A stretch of 64,000 nt of DNA from Micromonospora sp. R77 (GTDB lineage: Bacteria; Actinomycetota; Actinomycetes; Mycobacteriales; Micromonosporaceae). A program made the translations under genes and the position numbers. Position 1 is the first letter of the stretch. Every line of letters begins with the position of its first letter. Under the pieces are notes generated by a model. It was given only the letters and a program-made list of their open reading frames with translations, searched no databases and had not been told where the DNA came from. Location of the stretch: assembly GCF_022747945.1 (NCBI RefSeq), contig NZ_JALDST010000001.1:6944001-7008000 (forward strand). Reading direction: 5' to 3'. Shown one piece after another: positions 37,866 to 47,617 of this stretch.

Positions 37866-40664
37866 TCAGGCGGTGGCGTGGTAGGCCAGCACGCCCCGGT
37901 TCACGGTCCCGATCGCCTGCCGTGCGGTGGCGCGCAGCTCGGCCGACGCGCCACCGGAGTCGGCGAGCTGACCGAGCAGGTCGACGACCTGCCGGGACCA
38001 GCGGACGAAGTCGCCGGCCGGCATCTCCCCGTCGATCTGGTGCCCGCTGGCGAGCACCTTGGCGAGGGTCTCGCCCTTGGCCCAGCGATAGATCGGCCAG
38101 GCGAAGCCGAGGTCCGGCTCGCGGGTGACGGTGAGCCCCCGGGCGGCCTCGTCCGCCTCGATCTCCCCCCAGAGCTTGAGCGTCTCCTCGACCGCGTCGG
38201 CGACCGGGCCGCGCGGCAGCGAGGCCCGCTCGTCGACGTCCCGGCGGGCCTCGAAGACCACCACGGAGACGGCGGCGGCGAGTTCGGCCGGGGACAGCCC
38301 GTCCCAGACCCCCCGGCGCAGGCACTCGGCGACCAGCAAATCCGCCTCGGTCCAGATCCGGCCGAGCATCCGGCCGGCGTCGGTGACCTCGCCGTCGGTG
38401 GAGAGATAGCCGCGGGCGGTGAGCAGCGCGACGATCCGGTCGAAGGTGCGCGCCAGCGAGCCGGTCCGGCCGGCCACCCGCTGGCGCAGCTCGTCGGTGT
38501 CCCGCTCCAGGCGGCGCCGGCGCTCCGCCCAGCGGGCGTGCTCCTCCCGCTCGCCGCAGCCGTGGCAGGGGTGCGGCGCAGCTCGGAGCGGAGCTGGGAG
38601 CCGGTGGTCCTCGCCGACCGCCTGCCGGGACCGGCCGCCGCGCCGCCCGCCGTGCCGGTCCAGCCCGGTGCCGCTGACCTCGGCGGCCAGGTCCCGCCGG
38701 GCCGCCGGGGAGCGGTGGTTGAAGTGCTTGGGCACCCGGATCCGGGCCAGCACCTCGGCCGGGGTGGTGAAGTCGCCGGGGCTGACCCGGCCGGCCCAGC
38801 GGTCCTGGGTGAGCACCAGCGGGCGGGGCTCACCGAAGCCGCCGGTGGCCGGGTCGAGGACCACCGCCAGCCCGGCCCGCCGCCCCGACGGCACCCGGAT
38901 CACGTCGCCGACCCGCAGCCGTTCCAGCGCGGCCACCGCGGCGGCCTTGCGCTGGGTCTGCCCCTGTCGAGCGATGGCGCGCTCGCGGTCGGCGATCGCC
39001 ACCCGCAGCGCGAAGTACTCGTCGAAGTCGCCCTGGTGGCAGGCGGCCTCCGCGCCGTACGCCTCCATCGTCTCGGTGTTGCGCTGCACCTGGCGGGCCA
39101 GGCCGACCACCGACCGGTCCGCCTGGAACTGCGCGAACGAGGACTCCAGCAGCGCCCGGGCCGGCTCCGCGCCGACCGTGCCGACCAGGTTGACCGCCAT
39201 GTTGTACGACGGCCGGAAGCTGGACCGCAGCGGATAGGTGCGGGTCGAGGCGAGGCCCGCCACGTGCCGGGGATCGGTCTCCGGGGACCAGACCACCACG
39301 GCGTGTCCCTCGACGTCGATGCCGCGCCGGCCGGCCCGCCCGGTGAGCTGGGTGTATTCGCCCGGGGTGAGGTCGACGTGCGCCTCACCGTTGAACTTCA
39401 CCAGGCGTTCCAGGACCACGCAGCGGGCCGGCATGTTGATGCCGAGCGCCAACGTCTCGGTGGCGAAGACCGCCTTGACCAGGCCACGGACGAAGAGTTC
39501 CTCGACGACCTCCTTGAACGCCGGGAGCATGCCGGCGTGGTGGGCGGCGAGGCCACGTTCCAGCCCGTCGAGCCACTCCCAGTAGCCGAGCACGGTGAGG
39601 TCCTCGCCGGGGATGGTGGTGATCTTCGATTCGACCACCTCCCGGATCTCGGCCCGCTCCTCGGCGGAGGTGAGCCGCAGCCCGGCGGCGAGGCACTGCT
39701 GCACGGCCGCCTGGCAGCCGGCGCGGCTGAAGACGAAGAGGATCGCCGGCAGCAGGTTCTCCCGGTCCAGCCGCTCGACGATGTCGGGACGCAGCGGCCC
39801 GCGCCACCGGGGGCCGCGCCGCCCGGCACCCGGGCCGGCACTGCGCCCCTCCCCCAGCTCCAGCCGGCGCACCGTGTCCCGGGTGTAGCGCAGCAGCTCC
39901 GGGTGGACGTCGTGCTTGCGGGCGGCGTCGGCGTCGTGGAACAGGTCGAACATCCGCTTGCCGACCAGCATGTGCTGCCAGAGCGGCACCGGCCGGTGCT
40001 CGCTGACCACCACCGCGGTCTCGCCGCGCACGGTGACCAGCCAGTCGGCGAACTCCTCGGCGTTGGAGACGGTCGCCGAGAGGGAGACCAGGGTGACCGA
40101 GGCGGGCAGGTGGATGATCACCTCTTCCCAGACCCCGCCCCGGAACCGGTCGGCGAGGTAGTGCACCTCGTCCATCACCACGTAGGCCAGGCCCTGCAGG
40201 GTGCTGGAGCCGGCGTAGAGCATGTTGCGCAGCACCTCGGTGGTCATCACCACCACGGGCGCGTCGCCGTTGATCGCGTTGTCGCCGGTGAGGAGGCCGA
40301 CCTGGTCGCGGCCGTAGCGGTCCACCAGGTCGTGGTACTTCTGGTTGGACAGCGCCTTGATCGGCGTGGTGTAGAAGCACTTGCGCCGGGTCGTCGGCCC
40401 GGGCGGGCCGTCGGCCGCCGCCGACTGCTCCGGCGTGCCGCGCAGGGCCAGGTGTACGGCGAACTCGCCGACCACCGTCTTGCCGGCGCCGGTCGGGGCG
40501 CAGACCAGCACGCCGCTGCCGCGCTCCAGGGACTGGCACGCCTCCCGCTGGAAGTCGTCCAGGTCGAACCCGAGGTCGCGGGCGAATTCGTCCAGGGCCG
40601 GGAAGGCGGAGGCCTGCGCGGCCCGGCGGCGCGCCGCGGCGTACCGCTCGGCGGGGCTCGACAT
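37866..40664 (-). CDS. helY: Ski2-like DEAD/DEAH-box helicase HelY
   Basis: A 932-aa helicase. Visible motifs: the Q-like DDFQREAC, Walker A APTGAGKT (K62), PIKALSNQKY (motif Ia), Walker B DEVHYL (D165-H168), SATVSN (motif III), and QLTGRAGRRG (motif VI, near residue 440). The C-terminal region is the Ski2/HelY type. Such helicases act on RNA or structured nucleic acid. In mycobacteria and streptomycetes helY lies directly beside tatC or a diacylglycerol kinase; here about 13 kb of other genes separates it from tatC. A terminator hairpin follows the stop. Confidence 0.93.
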   Translation of the reverse strand: MSSPAERYAAARRRAAQASAFPALDEFARDLGFDLDDFQREACQSLERGSGVLVCAPTGAGKTVVGEFAVHLALRGTPEQSAAADGPPGPTTRRKCFYTTPIKALSNQKYHDLVDRYGRDQVGLLTGDNAINGDAPVVVMTTEVLRNMLYAGSSTLQGLAYVVMDEVHYLADRFRGGVWEEVIIHLPASVTLVSLSATVSNAEEFADWLVTVRGETAVVVSEHRPVPLWQHMLVGKRMFDLFHDADAARKHDVHPELLRYTRDTVRRLELGEGRSAGPGAGRRGPRWRGPLRPDIVERLDRENLLPAILFVFSRAGCQAAVQQCLAAGLRLTSAEERAEIREVVESKITTIPGEDLTVLGYWEWLDGLERGLAAHHAGMLPAFKEVVEELFVRGLVKAVFATETLALGINMPARCVVLERLVKFNGEAHVDLTPGEYTQLTGRAGRRGIDVEGHAVVVWSPETDPRHVAGLASTRTYPLRSSFRPSYNMAVNLVGTVGAEPARALLESSFAQFQADRSVVGLARQVQRNTETMEAYGAEAACHQGDFDEYFALRVAIADRERAIARQGQTQRKAAAVAALERLRVGDVIRVPSGRRAGLAVVLDPATGGFGEPRPLVLTQDRWAGRVSPGDFTTPAEVLARIRVPKHFNHRSPAARRDLAAEVSGTGLDRHGGRRGGRSRQAVGEDHRLPAPLRAAPHPCHGCGEREEHARWAERRRRLERDTDELRQRVAGRTGSLARTFDRIVALLTARGYLSTDGEVTDAGRMLGRIWTEADLLVAECLRRGVWDGLSPAELAAAVSVVVFEARRDVDERASLPRGPVADAVEETLKLWGEIEADEAARGLTVTREPDLGFAWPIYRWAKGETLAKVLASGHQIDGEMPAGDFVRWSRQVVDLLGQLADSGGASAELRATARQAIGTVNRGVLAYHATA

Positions 40665-40740
40665 GCCTCAAGATTAATCGCTGGCACCGACGACCACCGG
40701 GCAAGGCCGTCCGGCAGGAGGGTCGGAGGGGGTCGGTAGG

Positions 40741-41514
40741 GTGCACGACGTGCCGGACCATGCCGAACCGCCCCACGCCTCGAGCGGCGCCGACGACGCC
40801 GTCCGCCCGAGCCCGTCCCGTCGGCCCGTGGAGGCGGTGCTCTTCGACTTCCACGGCACCCTCGCGCAGGTGGAGGAGCCCCGCGAGTGGGTGCTCCGGG
40901 CCGCCGCGGCGTGCGGGGTGGAACTCGACCGGGTGAAGGCCACCGCGCTGGCCGACCGGCTGCTCACCGCCGGGCGCGCGGGCGGCCCGCTGCCGGCCCG
41001 GGTGCCGCCCCGGCTGGCCGAGCTCTGGGCCGACCGGGATCTCTACGAGCACGCCCACCGGGCGGCCTACACGGGCCTGGCCGAGACGGTGGACACCGGC
41101 ATCGACGGGTTCGCCGACGCCCTCTACGACCGGTTGCTGGTCCCGGACGGCTGGGTGCCGTACCCGGACACCGAGGCGGTGCTGAAGGGGCTGCGCCAGG
41201 GCGGGGTGAAGGTGGCGGTGGTCAGCAACATCGGCTTCGACATCCGGCCGCTCTTCGCCGCCTGGGGGCTGGCCGACCTGGTCGACGCCTACGCGCTGTC
41301 GTACGAGGTGGGGCGCTGCAAGCCCGACCCGGGGATCTTCCTGCGGGCCTGCGGCCTGCTCGGCGTCGACCCGGAGCACACCCTGATGGTGGGCGACACA
41401 CCGGCGGACGCGGGAGCGGCGGCGGCCGGCTGCGCGGTGCTGGTGCTGCCGGCCGCCGACCCGGGCCGGGCCAGCGGGCTCGGTGCGGTGCTGGACCTGG
41501 CGCTCCCGTCCTGA
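40741..41514 (+). CDS. HAD-family hydrolase with altered DxD motif
   Basis: A 257-aa haloacid dehalogenase-like hydrolase with an N-terminal extension of about 30 residues. Motif I reads LFDFHGTLAQ, so the usual second aspartate (acid/base in phosphatases) is histidine. Motif II is VAVVSNIG, motif III the lysine in GRCKPDPGIF, and motif IV LMVGDTPADAGAA. The cap is helical (subclass I). The substrate is unknown; the altered motif may mean different chemistry or low phosphatase activity. The GTG start at 40741 is tentative; another GTG lies three codons on. Confidence 0.85.
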   Translation: MHDVPDHAEPPHASSGADDAVRPSPSRRPVEAVLFDFHGTLAQVEEPREWVLRAAAACGVELDRVKATALADRLLTAGRAGGPLPARVPPRLAELWADRDLYEHAHRAAYTGLAETVDTGIDGFADALYDRLLVPDGWVPYPDTEAVLKGLRQGGVKVAVVSNIGFDIRPLFAAWGLADLVDAYALSYEVGRCKPDPGIFLRACGLLGVDPEHTLMVGDTPADAGAAAAGCAVLVLPAADPGRASGLGAVLDLALPS

Positions 41515-41593
41515 GCGGCGGTTCCCGGCGCTAACACCGGACTGCTAGCGGTGCGCGTAGCGGCGCTAACCAGCGCGGTTTATCGTCTTTCCC

Positions 41594-42310
41594 ATGATCG
41601 AGACGTCGCCCCGGGACCGGATCGTCCGCGCCGCCGCCGCGCTGCTCGCCGAGGGTGGCCGGGACGCGGTCACCACCCGGGCGGTGAGCCGGGCCGCCGG
41701 GGTGCAGGCGCCGACCCTCTACCGGCAGTTCGGCGACCTGCGGGGGTTGCTCGACGCGGCGGCCAGTTTCCGCTTCGCCACCTATCTGCACGCCCAGGCC
41801 GCCCGGGAGGCCGCCGCCGACCCGGTCGACGACCTGCGGCGCGGCTGGGACACCCTGGTCGAGTTCGGTGTCGCCCAGCCCGCCTGCCACACCCTGATGT
41901 ACGGCGACCCGCGCCCCGGCGAACGCCCCACCGCCGCCCGGGTGGCCGCCGACATCCTCCGTCAGCTCGTGCACCGGGTGGCCGAGGCGGGCCGGCTGCG
42001 GGTCGACGTGGACCGGGCGGCGGAGATGGTGCACGCGGCGAACTGCGGCGTCACCCTCACCCTGCTCGCGGGCGGCGACCCGGCCCTGTCCACCGCCGTC
42101 CGGGAGGCCGTGCTCACCGCCGTCTGCGCCGACAGTCCCGCCGCCCGCGCCCTGCGCCCGCCCGACCGCCCGGTACGCCACGCGGTGGCGTTGCGCGCCG
42201 CGCTGCCCGAGGTGGCCGCCGACCTGACGCCCGCCGAACGCGCCCTGCTCGCCGAGTGGCTGGACCGCCTGATCGGCGCCCGCCCCACCCGCGCCGCCGG
42301 GGCGGCCTGA
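41594..42310 (+). CDS. TetR-family transcriptional regulator
   Basis: A 238-aa regulator with an N-terminal TetR helix-turn-helix (RDRIVRAAAALLAEGGRDAVTTRAVSRAAGVQAPTLYRQFGDLRGLL) and a helical ligand-binding domain. It lies upstream of an EamA-type exporter gene on the same strand with a gap of about 150 bp, so it may control that gene or its own promoter. A palindrome-like AT-richer sequence lies near its start, but I cannot define an operator. Confidence 0.9.
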   Translation: MIETSPRDRIVRAAAALLAEGGRDAVTTRAVSRAAGVQAPTLYRQFGDLRGLLDAAASFRFATYLHAQAAREAAADPVDDLRRGWDTLVEFGVAQPACHTLMYGDPRPGERPTAARVAADILRQLVHRVAEAGRLRVDVDRAAEMVHAANCGVTLTLLAGGDPALSTAVREAVLTAVCADSPAARALRPPDRPVRHAVALRAALPEVAADLTPAERALLAEWLDRLIGARPTRAAGAA

Positions 42311-42460
42311 ACCACCCGGCGGCGCCCTCGCCGCGGGGTGCCCGGTCGGCGACGCCGTCGCCGGCCGGGTGCCCGGTCGACCCGGCCGGCGACGGGGAGT
42401 TCCGCCGTCGCCCGCCACCGCCGGTGCGGCGCGTGCCGGGTCACGGCTAGCGTCAGGGCC

Positions 42461-43444
42461 ATGACCAGCACCGCACCGTACCCCTCACGCACTCCCCGCC
42501 GCTCCGGCGGCCGGCTGGGGGCGGTCGGTCTGGTGCTGGGCGGGGCGCTGTCGGTGCACTTCGGCTCGGCGGTCGCCGCGCTGCTCTTCCCCCGGGTCGG
42601 GGTGGCCGGCACGGTGACCCTGCGGCTGGCCCTCGGCGCGGCGCTGATGCTGCTGGCGTGCCGGCCCCGACTGCGCGGGCACGATCGGGCCGCCTGGCTG
42701 TCGGTCGTCGCGTTCGGGCTGGCCCTGGCCGGCATGAACTCGGTCTTCTACCAGGCCATCGACCGGATCCCGCTCGGCCCGGCGGTGACCCTGGAGGTGC
42801 TCGGACCGCTCACCCTGTCGGTGCTGACCGCGCACCGCTGGACCGCCTGGTGCTGGGCCGGCCTGGCGCTGGCCGGGGTGGCCCTGCTCGGCCAGGGCGG
42901 CTTCGACCGGCTGAGCCCGGTCGGCGCCGGTTTCGCGCTGGCCGCCGGGGCGCTGTGGGCGGCGTACATCGTCTGCTCGGCGCGGGTCGGCGGCCGGTTT
43001 CCCCGGGCGGACGGCCTGGCCCTCGCGCTCGCCGTGGCGGCCGTGGTCACGCTGCCGTTCGGCCTGCTCGACGGTGGGGCGCGGCTGTGGCACCCGGGCA
43101 CCCTGGCGCTCGGTGCCGGGCTGGCGCTGCTCGCGTCGGTGCTGCCGTACACCCTGGAGCTGCTGGCCCTGCGCCGGCTGCCGACCTCGACCTTCGCGGT
43201 GCTGATGAGCCTCGGTCCGGCGCTCGCCACCCTGGCCGGCTGGCTGGTGCTGGAGCAGGACCTGCGGCCGGTGGAGCTGCTGGCGATCGGCCTGGTGGTC
43301 GTCGCCAGCGTCGGCGCCGTCCGGGCCGCCGCGCCCCGGACGCAGGAGCGCGGCGACGGGACCGGCGAGCCGGCCGGCCCGGTGGCCGAAGGGCCGGACG
43401 GGCAGCTCAGCGCAGCAGCCGTACCGCCTGCGGCTCGGCGGTGA
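42461..43444 (+). CDS. EamA/RhtA-type drug-metabolite transporter
   Basis: A 327-aa ten-helix membrane protein of the EamA family. It has an internal duplication (helices 1-5 and 6-10) and the typical PLGPAVTLEVLGPL and LPTSTFAVLMSLGPALATLAGWLVL segments. The latter resembles RhtA-type threonine/homoserine exporters. The C-terminal tail is soluble and overlaps the end of the convergent diacylglycerol kinase gene by 38 bp. It probably exports an amino acid or similar small molecule. Confidence 0.88.
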   Translation: MTSTAPYPSRTPRRSGGRLGAVGLVLGGALSVHFGSAVAALLFPRVGVAGTVTLRLALGAALMLLACRPRLRGHDRAAWLSVVAFGLALAGMNSVFYQAIDRIPLGPAVTLEVLGPLTLSVLTAHRWTAWCWAGLALAGVALLGQGGFDRLSPVGAGFALAAGALWAAYIVCSARVGGRFPRADGLALALAVAAVVTLPFGLLDGGARLWHPGTLALGAGLALLASVLPYTLELLALRRLPTSTFAVLMSLGPALATLAGWLVLEQDLRPVELLAIGLVVVASVGAVRAAAPRTQERGDGTGEPAGPVAEGPDGQLSAAAVPPAARR

Positions 43445-44327
43445 TCCGCACCGGCAGGTCCAGCGCCCGCTCCCCGTCGGCGTAGGTGGTGATGCCGTCG
43501 GCCGACAGCTCCACGGTCCGGGCCCGGTAGCTGCGCACCAGCGGATGCGTGACGTGGGTGCCCCGGTAGATCTGCGGCTTCACCCGCATCAGGGTGCGCC
43601 GGTCGAACCGGCCACCGACCACCACGTCCAACAGGCCGTCGGTGGGGTCGGCGTCGGGACAGATCCGCATCCCGCCGCCATAGCTGGCGCAGTTGCCCAC
43701 CGCCACCAGCACCGCGTCGACCTCGTGCTCCTCGCCGTCGAGACGCAGCCGGTAACGGCGCGGGCGCAGCCGGGCCAGCTCCACCAGGATCGCCAGGTCG
43801 TAGCGGCGCGGGCCGCGCGGCCGACGCATCCGGTTGGCGCGCTCGTTGACGATCGCGTCGAAGCCGGCCGCCAGCACCGCCCCGTACCACCGGTCGGGGC
43901 CACCGTCGGCGCCGGACAGCCGGGCCAGGTCCACCGGGCGGTGGCGGCCCGCACGCAGCGCGGCGACGATCACCTCGACGGCCGCCACCGGGTCGGACGG
44001 GAAGCCGGTGTCGACGGCGAAGTCGTTGCCGGTGCCGGCGGGCACCAGGCCGAACGGCACGTGGGTCCCGGCCACCGCCTGCAACGCGCGGTGGATCGTG
44101 CCGTCGCCGCCCACCGCGACCAGCGCGCCCGCGCCGTCGGCGACCGCGGCGTGGCAGGCCGCCTCCGCCTCGTCGGGGGTACGGGCCTCCAGCAGCCGCA
44201 CCGGCCGGCCCGCCTCGCCCAGCCGGGCCAGCAGCTCGGGCAGCAGTCCCCGGTGCCGCCCCCGCCCGGCGGTCGGGTTGGCGAGCACGGCGACGGGGCC
44301 GGTCGGGGCATGATCGTGCGCGGTCAC
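43407..44327 (-). CDS. Diacylglycerol/lipid kinase (DagK-like)
   Basis: A 306-aa lipid kinase with the catalytic domain signatures LANPTAGRG near residue 15 and AVGGDGTIHRAL, followed by PFGLVPAGTGNDFA. The C-terminal beta-rich domain ends DLPVRITAEPQAV. The GTG start at 44327 precedes the conserved region. It phosphorylates diacylglycerol or a related lipid at the membrane. In streptomycetes a dagK-like gene lies between tatC and the HelY helicase, so this is probably part of that ancestral block. Confidence 0.9.
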   Translation of the reverse strand: MTAHDHAPTGPVAVLANPTAGRGRHRGLLPELLARLGEAGRPVRLLEARTPDEAEAACHAAVADGAGALVAVGGDGTIHRALQAVAGTHVPFGLVPAGTGNDFAVDTGFPSDPVAAVEVIVAALRAGRHRPVDLARLSGADGGPDRWYGAVLAAGFDAIVNERANRMRRPRGPRRYDLAILVELARLRPRRYRLRLDGEEHEVDAVLVAVGNCASYGGGMRICPDADPTDGLLDVVVGGRFDRRTLMRVKPQIYRGTHVTHPLVRSYRARTVELSADGITTYADGERALDLPVRITAEPQAVRLLR

Positions 44328-44465
44328 GGCGAGCACCGTACGGGACACCCCGGGCCGCCCACCAGGGGAGATCGTCGGGTCCGCCCGACCGGCGCGCGAT
44401 CGCAGCCGCCTAGGCTGTCCCCGGCCGTCCCGACCCGGCCCCTGACCAGGTGAACGGAGTAGCAG

Positions 44466-45728
44466 GTGCCCGACGAGATCCCCCGCTCCCGGTGCAAGGA
44501 GCTGGACGCCGCCGACCCACTCGCCGGGCTGCGCGACCGGTTCGTCATCGCCGACGACGACCTCGTCTACCTGGACGGCAACTCGCTGGGCCGGCTGCCG
44601 GCGGCCACCCCGGAGCACCTGGCCCGGCTGGTCCGCTCCGGCTGGGGTGAGCAGCTCGTACGCGGCTGGCCGACCTGGATCGAGTGGTCCCGGCGGATCG
44701 GCGACCGGCTCGCCGCGCACGCCCTCGGTGCCCGCCCCGGTGAGGTGGCGGTTTCCGACTCCACCTCGGTGAACCTCTACAAGCTCGCCGTCGCCGCCCT
44801 GGACGCCGCCGGGGACCGGCGGACCGTGCTGGTCGACGGGGGCGACTTCCCCACCGACCGGTACATCCTCCAGGGGCTGGCGCAGGCCCGGGGACTCACC
44901 CTGCGGGTGCTCCCGAGCGACCTCGACCAGGGGCTCGACCCGGCGGTCCTGCGGGCCGCGCTCGACGACGACGTGGCGTTGGTGGTGCTTTCCGCCGTCT
45001 CCTACCGGTCCGGGGCGCTGCTGGACCTGGCGGCCGTCAACGACGCCGCCCGGCGGGTCGGCGCGTACGTGCTGTGGGACCTGTCGCACGCCGCCGGGTC
45101 GGTGCCGGTGGAGCTGACCGCCACCGGCGCGGACCTCGCCGTCGGCTGCACCTACAAGTACCTCAACGGCGGCCCCGGCGCGCCGGCCTTCCTCTACGTA
45201 CGCCGGGAACTGCAGTCCCGGCTGCGCCAGCCGATCCAGGGCTGGTTCGGCCAGCGGGACCAGTTCCGGATGGGCGCCGACTACGATCCCGCGCCCGACC
45301 TCGACCGGTTCCAGGTCGGTACGCCCCCGGTCCTCGGCATGGCCGCCCTCGACCCGGCGCTGGACGTCCTCGCCGAAGCCGGCATCCAGCGGGTCCGCGA
45401 GAAAGGCGTCCAGCTCACCGAACTGCTGGTGACGCTCGCCGACGCGTGGCTGGCCGAGTACGGCTTCACCGTCGCCTCGCCCCGCGACCCGGCCCGCCGG
45501 GGCAGCCACGTCTCGCTGCACCACCCGGAGGCGCTGCGGATCAGCCGCGCGCTGGCCGAGCAGGGGCGGGTGGTCGGCGACTACCGCACCCCGGACCGGC
45601 TGCGCCTCGGGCCGGCCCCGCTCTACACCCGCTTCGTCGACGTCTGGGACGCCATGGACCGGCTGCGGGACATCGCCGAGCGGCGCTCCTACGAGCGGCT
45701 GCCGCGCGAGGCGCCCCGGGTCACCTGA
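44466..45728 (+). CDS. kynU: Kynureninase
   Basis: A 420-aa PLP enzyme of the kynureninase family, full length. The PLP lysine is K231 in GCTYKYLNGGPGAPAF. The conserved YLDGNSLGRLP near residue 35 and GWFGQRDQF are present. It hydrolyses kynurenine or 3-hydroxykynurenine to (hydroxy)anthranilate and alanine in tryptophan breakdown. The GTG start at 44466 follows a weak GGAG about 10 nt upstream. No other tryptophan-catabolic gene is next to it. It is 18 kb from the peptide cluster and probably unrelated. Confidence 0.94.
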   Translation: MPDEIPRSRCKELDAADPLAGLRDRFVIADDDLVYLDGNSLGRLPAATPEHLARLVRSGWGEQLVRGWPTWIEWSRRIGDRLAAHALGARPGEVAVSDSTSVNLYKLAVAALDAAGDRRTVLVDGGDFPTDRYILQGLAQARGLTLRVLPSDLDQGLDPAVLRAALDDDVALVVLSAVSYRSGALLDLAAVNDAARRVGAYVLWDLSHAAGSVPVELTATGADLAVGCTYKYLNGGPGAPAFLYVRRELQSRLRQPIQGWFGQRDQFRMGADYDPAPDLDRFQVGTPPVLGMAALDPALDVLAEAGIQRVREKGVQLTELLVTLADAWLAEYGFTVASPRDPARRGSHVSLHHPEALRISRALAEQGRVVGDYRTPDRLRLGPAPLYTRFVDVWDAMDRLRDIAERRSYERLPREAPRVT

Positions 45729-45742
45729 GCCCTGCGGAAACG

Positions 45743-45776
45743 CGGACGGCACCCGGGAGGTCCCGGGTGCCGTCCG
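45743..45776. terminator. Bidirectional terminator between kynU and fasciclin gene
   Basis: A 15-bp perfect inverted repeat (45743-45757 and 45762-45776) with a 4-nt loop lies in the 55-bp gap between two convergent genes. It would end transcription from both sides. Confidence 0.85.
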
Positions 45777-45783
45777 AGCGGGG

Positions 45784-46428
45784 TCAGGGCAGGTCGATCG
45801 GGCGGAGCACCCGGTCGACGGCGTGCGCGATCTGCTTGTTGCCCTTGTTGATGTCGAAGACCACCACGCGGGCGTTGCGGTCGCTGGTGTCGGCGTCGAC
45901 CAGGCGGACCTGCCGGCCGTACCAGCAGTGCTTGACGTCGACCTCGACGGTGGCGCCGAGGGCGGTGGTCAGGTCCGCCCCGTCGGCCTTCAGCGCCGCC
46001 TTCCGGTCGATCGTGGCGCCCGGCACCACGTGGTAGAGCAGCACGTTCTCCACCGTGTCGATGCCGAGGCCGGCGACGGCGGTGAAGGCCGCCTGCTCGG
46101 TGGGGAGCGTACGGGCGTGGGTGATGTCGCGGACCAGCTCCCGGAACGCGCCGTCGGTGGGGACGAATGCGGTGAGCGCGACCGAACCGTCGGTGAGGAC
46201 CTTCACCGGGGAGTTCGGCTTGGCCTCCAGCACGGCCAGCACGGCGGCGGTGAGCACGTCGAAGTCCCGGGAGTTGCGGTCGAAGCCGCCGGTGTCCTTC
46301 GTCAGCACCGCGGCCAGCGACCGGGTGCCGGTGCCGGAGGCCTGGGCCGGTACGGCGACGGCGGCGGTGGCGACCGCCGTGGCCATGGCACCCACGGCCA
46401 GCCGGGCGGCGAGGCGGGAGATCTTCAT
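45784..46428 (-). CDS. Secreted fasciclin (FAS1) domain protein
   Basis: A 214-aa secreted protein. The signal peptide ends near PAQASG (about residue 30). One FAS1 domain follows, with VLTAAVLAVLEA, TAFVPTDGAFRELV and VLLYHVVPGATID, ending NKQIAHAVDRVLRPIDLP. FAS1 domains usually mediate adhesion at the cell surface. A CWYGR segment in the second half carries the only cysteine. The gene is monocistronic between convergent and codirectional neighbours. Confidence 0.9.
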   Translation of the reverse strand: MKISRLAARLAVGAMATAVATAAVAVPAQASGTGTRSLAAVLTKDTGGFDRNSRDFDVLTAAVLAVLEAKPNSPVKVLTDGSVALTAFVPTDGAFRELVRDITHARTLPTEQAAFTAVAGLGIDTVENVLLYHVVPGATIDRKAALKADGADLTTALGATVEVDVKHCWYGRQVRLVDADTSDRNARVVVFDINKGNKQIAHAVDRVLRPIDLP

Positions 46429-46573
46429 CGGTGGACCTTTCGTCTGGACGAGGCGATCCGTGACTGTCGTCACGACCATTGCTTCGCCCGGACCCCGCCG
46501 GCTGGATGCGTCCTGAGTGAACTTTTCCGGACCGGCGGGCCGGACCGTCCCGTCCGGACGGCCCGGCCACCGG

Positions 46574-47617
46574 TCAGAAGGTGATGCGGACCTTCAGGGC
46601 GGTGCGCTCGTCCATCGCCCGGTAGCCGTCCGGCACCTGGTCCAGGCCCACGCTGCGGTCGAAGACCGGCGACGGGTCGATGGTGCCGGCGAGGACGTCG
46701 GCCAGCAGTTCCGGGATGTACGCGCGAGCCGGTGCGACGCCACCGCCGACGGCGACGTTGCGGTTGAACATCTGACCGATGTCGACACCCGCGCTGCCAC
46801 CGTGCGGCACCCCGACGTAGCCGACCGCGCCGCCGTCACGGGCGATGGAGATCGCCGTACGCATCGACTCCTCGGTGCCGACGGCCTCCAGCACGGCGTG
46901 CGCGCCGTGCCCGCCGGTCAGCTCCCGCACCGCCGCGATCGCCGCCTCGCCGCGCTCGGCCACCACGTCGGTGGCGCCGAAGGAGCGGGCGATCTCGGTA
47001 CGGGCGGTGTGCCGGCCCAGCGCGATGATCTGCTCGGCACCGAGCCGCTTCGCGGCGAGCACCCCGCAGAGGCCCACCGCGCCGTCACCGACCACGGCGA
47101 CGGTGGCGCCGGGACGGACCCGGGCGGCCCGGGCGGCGTGATGACCGGTGGACAGCACGTCGGAGAGCGCCAGCAGGGCGGTCAGCAACCGCTCGTCGCC
47201 GGCCGCCTCGGCGGGCAGCCGCACCAGCGTGCCGTCGGCGTACGGGACGCGGACGGCCTCGCCCTGACCGCCGTCGGAGCCGGGCTCGCCCCAGAACCCG
47301 CCGTGCGGGCAGGAGGTCTGCAGTCCCTCCCGGCAGAAGTCGCAGACCCCGTCGGACCAGACGAACGGCGCCACCACCAGGTCGCCCACCGCGACCGAAC
47401 CGACCTCCGCGCCGACCGCCTCGACCACGCCGAGGAACTCGTGGCCGATCCGCTGGCCGGGCTGCCGCTTCGCCACCCCCCGGTACGCCCACAGGTCGCT
47501 GCCGCAGATGCAGGCGAGCAGCACCCGGACGACGGCGTCGGTGGGGGTCCGGACGGCGGCGTCCGGCACCTCCTCGACCCGGATGTCGTTCGGGCCGTGG
47601 ATCACGGTGGCGCGCAT
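46574..47617 (-). CDS. Zinc-dependent medium-chain alcohol dehydrogenase
   Basis: A 347-aa MDR dehydrogenase. Catalytic zinc ligands are in CICGSD and IGHEFLG; structural zinc cysteines are in CDFCREGLQTSC, though fewer than the usual four are obvious. The Rossmann motif is VVGDGAVGLCG. The substrate cannot be told, probably an alcohol/aldehyde pair with NAD(P). It stands alone, upstream of the fasciclin gene. Confidence 0.9.
   Translation of the reverse strand: MRATVIHGPNDIRVEEVPDAAVRTPTDAVVRVLLACICGSDLWAYRGVAKRQPGQRIGHEFLGVVEAVGAEVGSVAVGDLVVAPFVWSDGVCDFCREGLQTSCPHGGFWGEPGSDGGQGEAVRVPYADGTLVRLPAEAAGDERLLTALLALSDVLSTGHHAARAARVRPGATVAVVGDGAVGLCGVLAAKRLGAEQIIALGRHTARTEIARSFGATDVVAERGEAAIAAVRELTGGHGAHAVLEAVGTEESMRTAISIARDGGAVGYVGVPHGGSAGVDIGQMFNRNVAVGGGVAPARAYIPELLADVLAGTIDPSPVFDRSVGLDQVPDGYRAMDERTALKVRITF

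Noticed and set aside
44466..45728. Kynureninase as part of the peptide pathway (kynurenine-containing lipopeptides exist).
   Set aside because: It lies 18 kb beyond the cluster edge among housekeeping genes, and no visible A-domain code suggests kynurenine.
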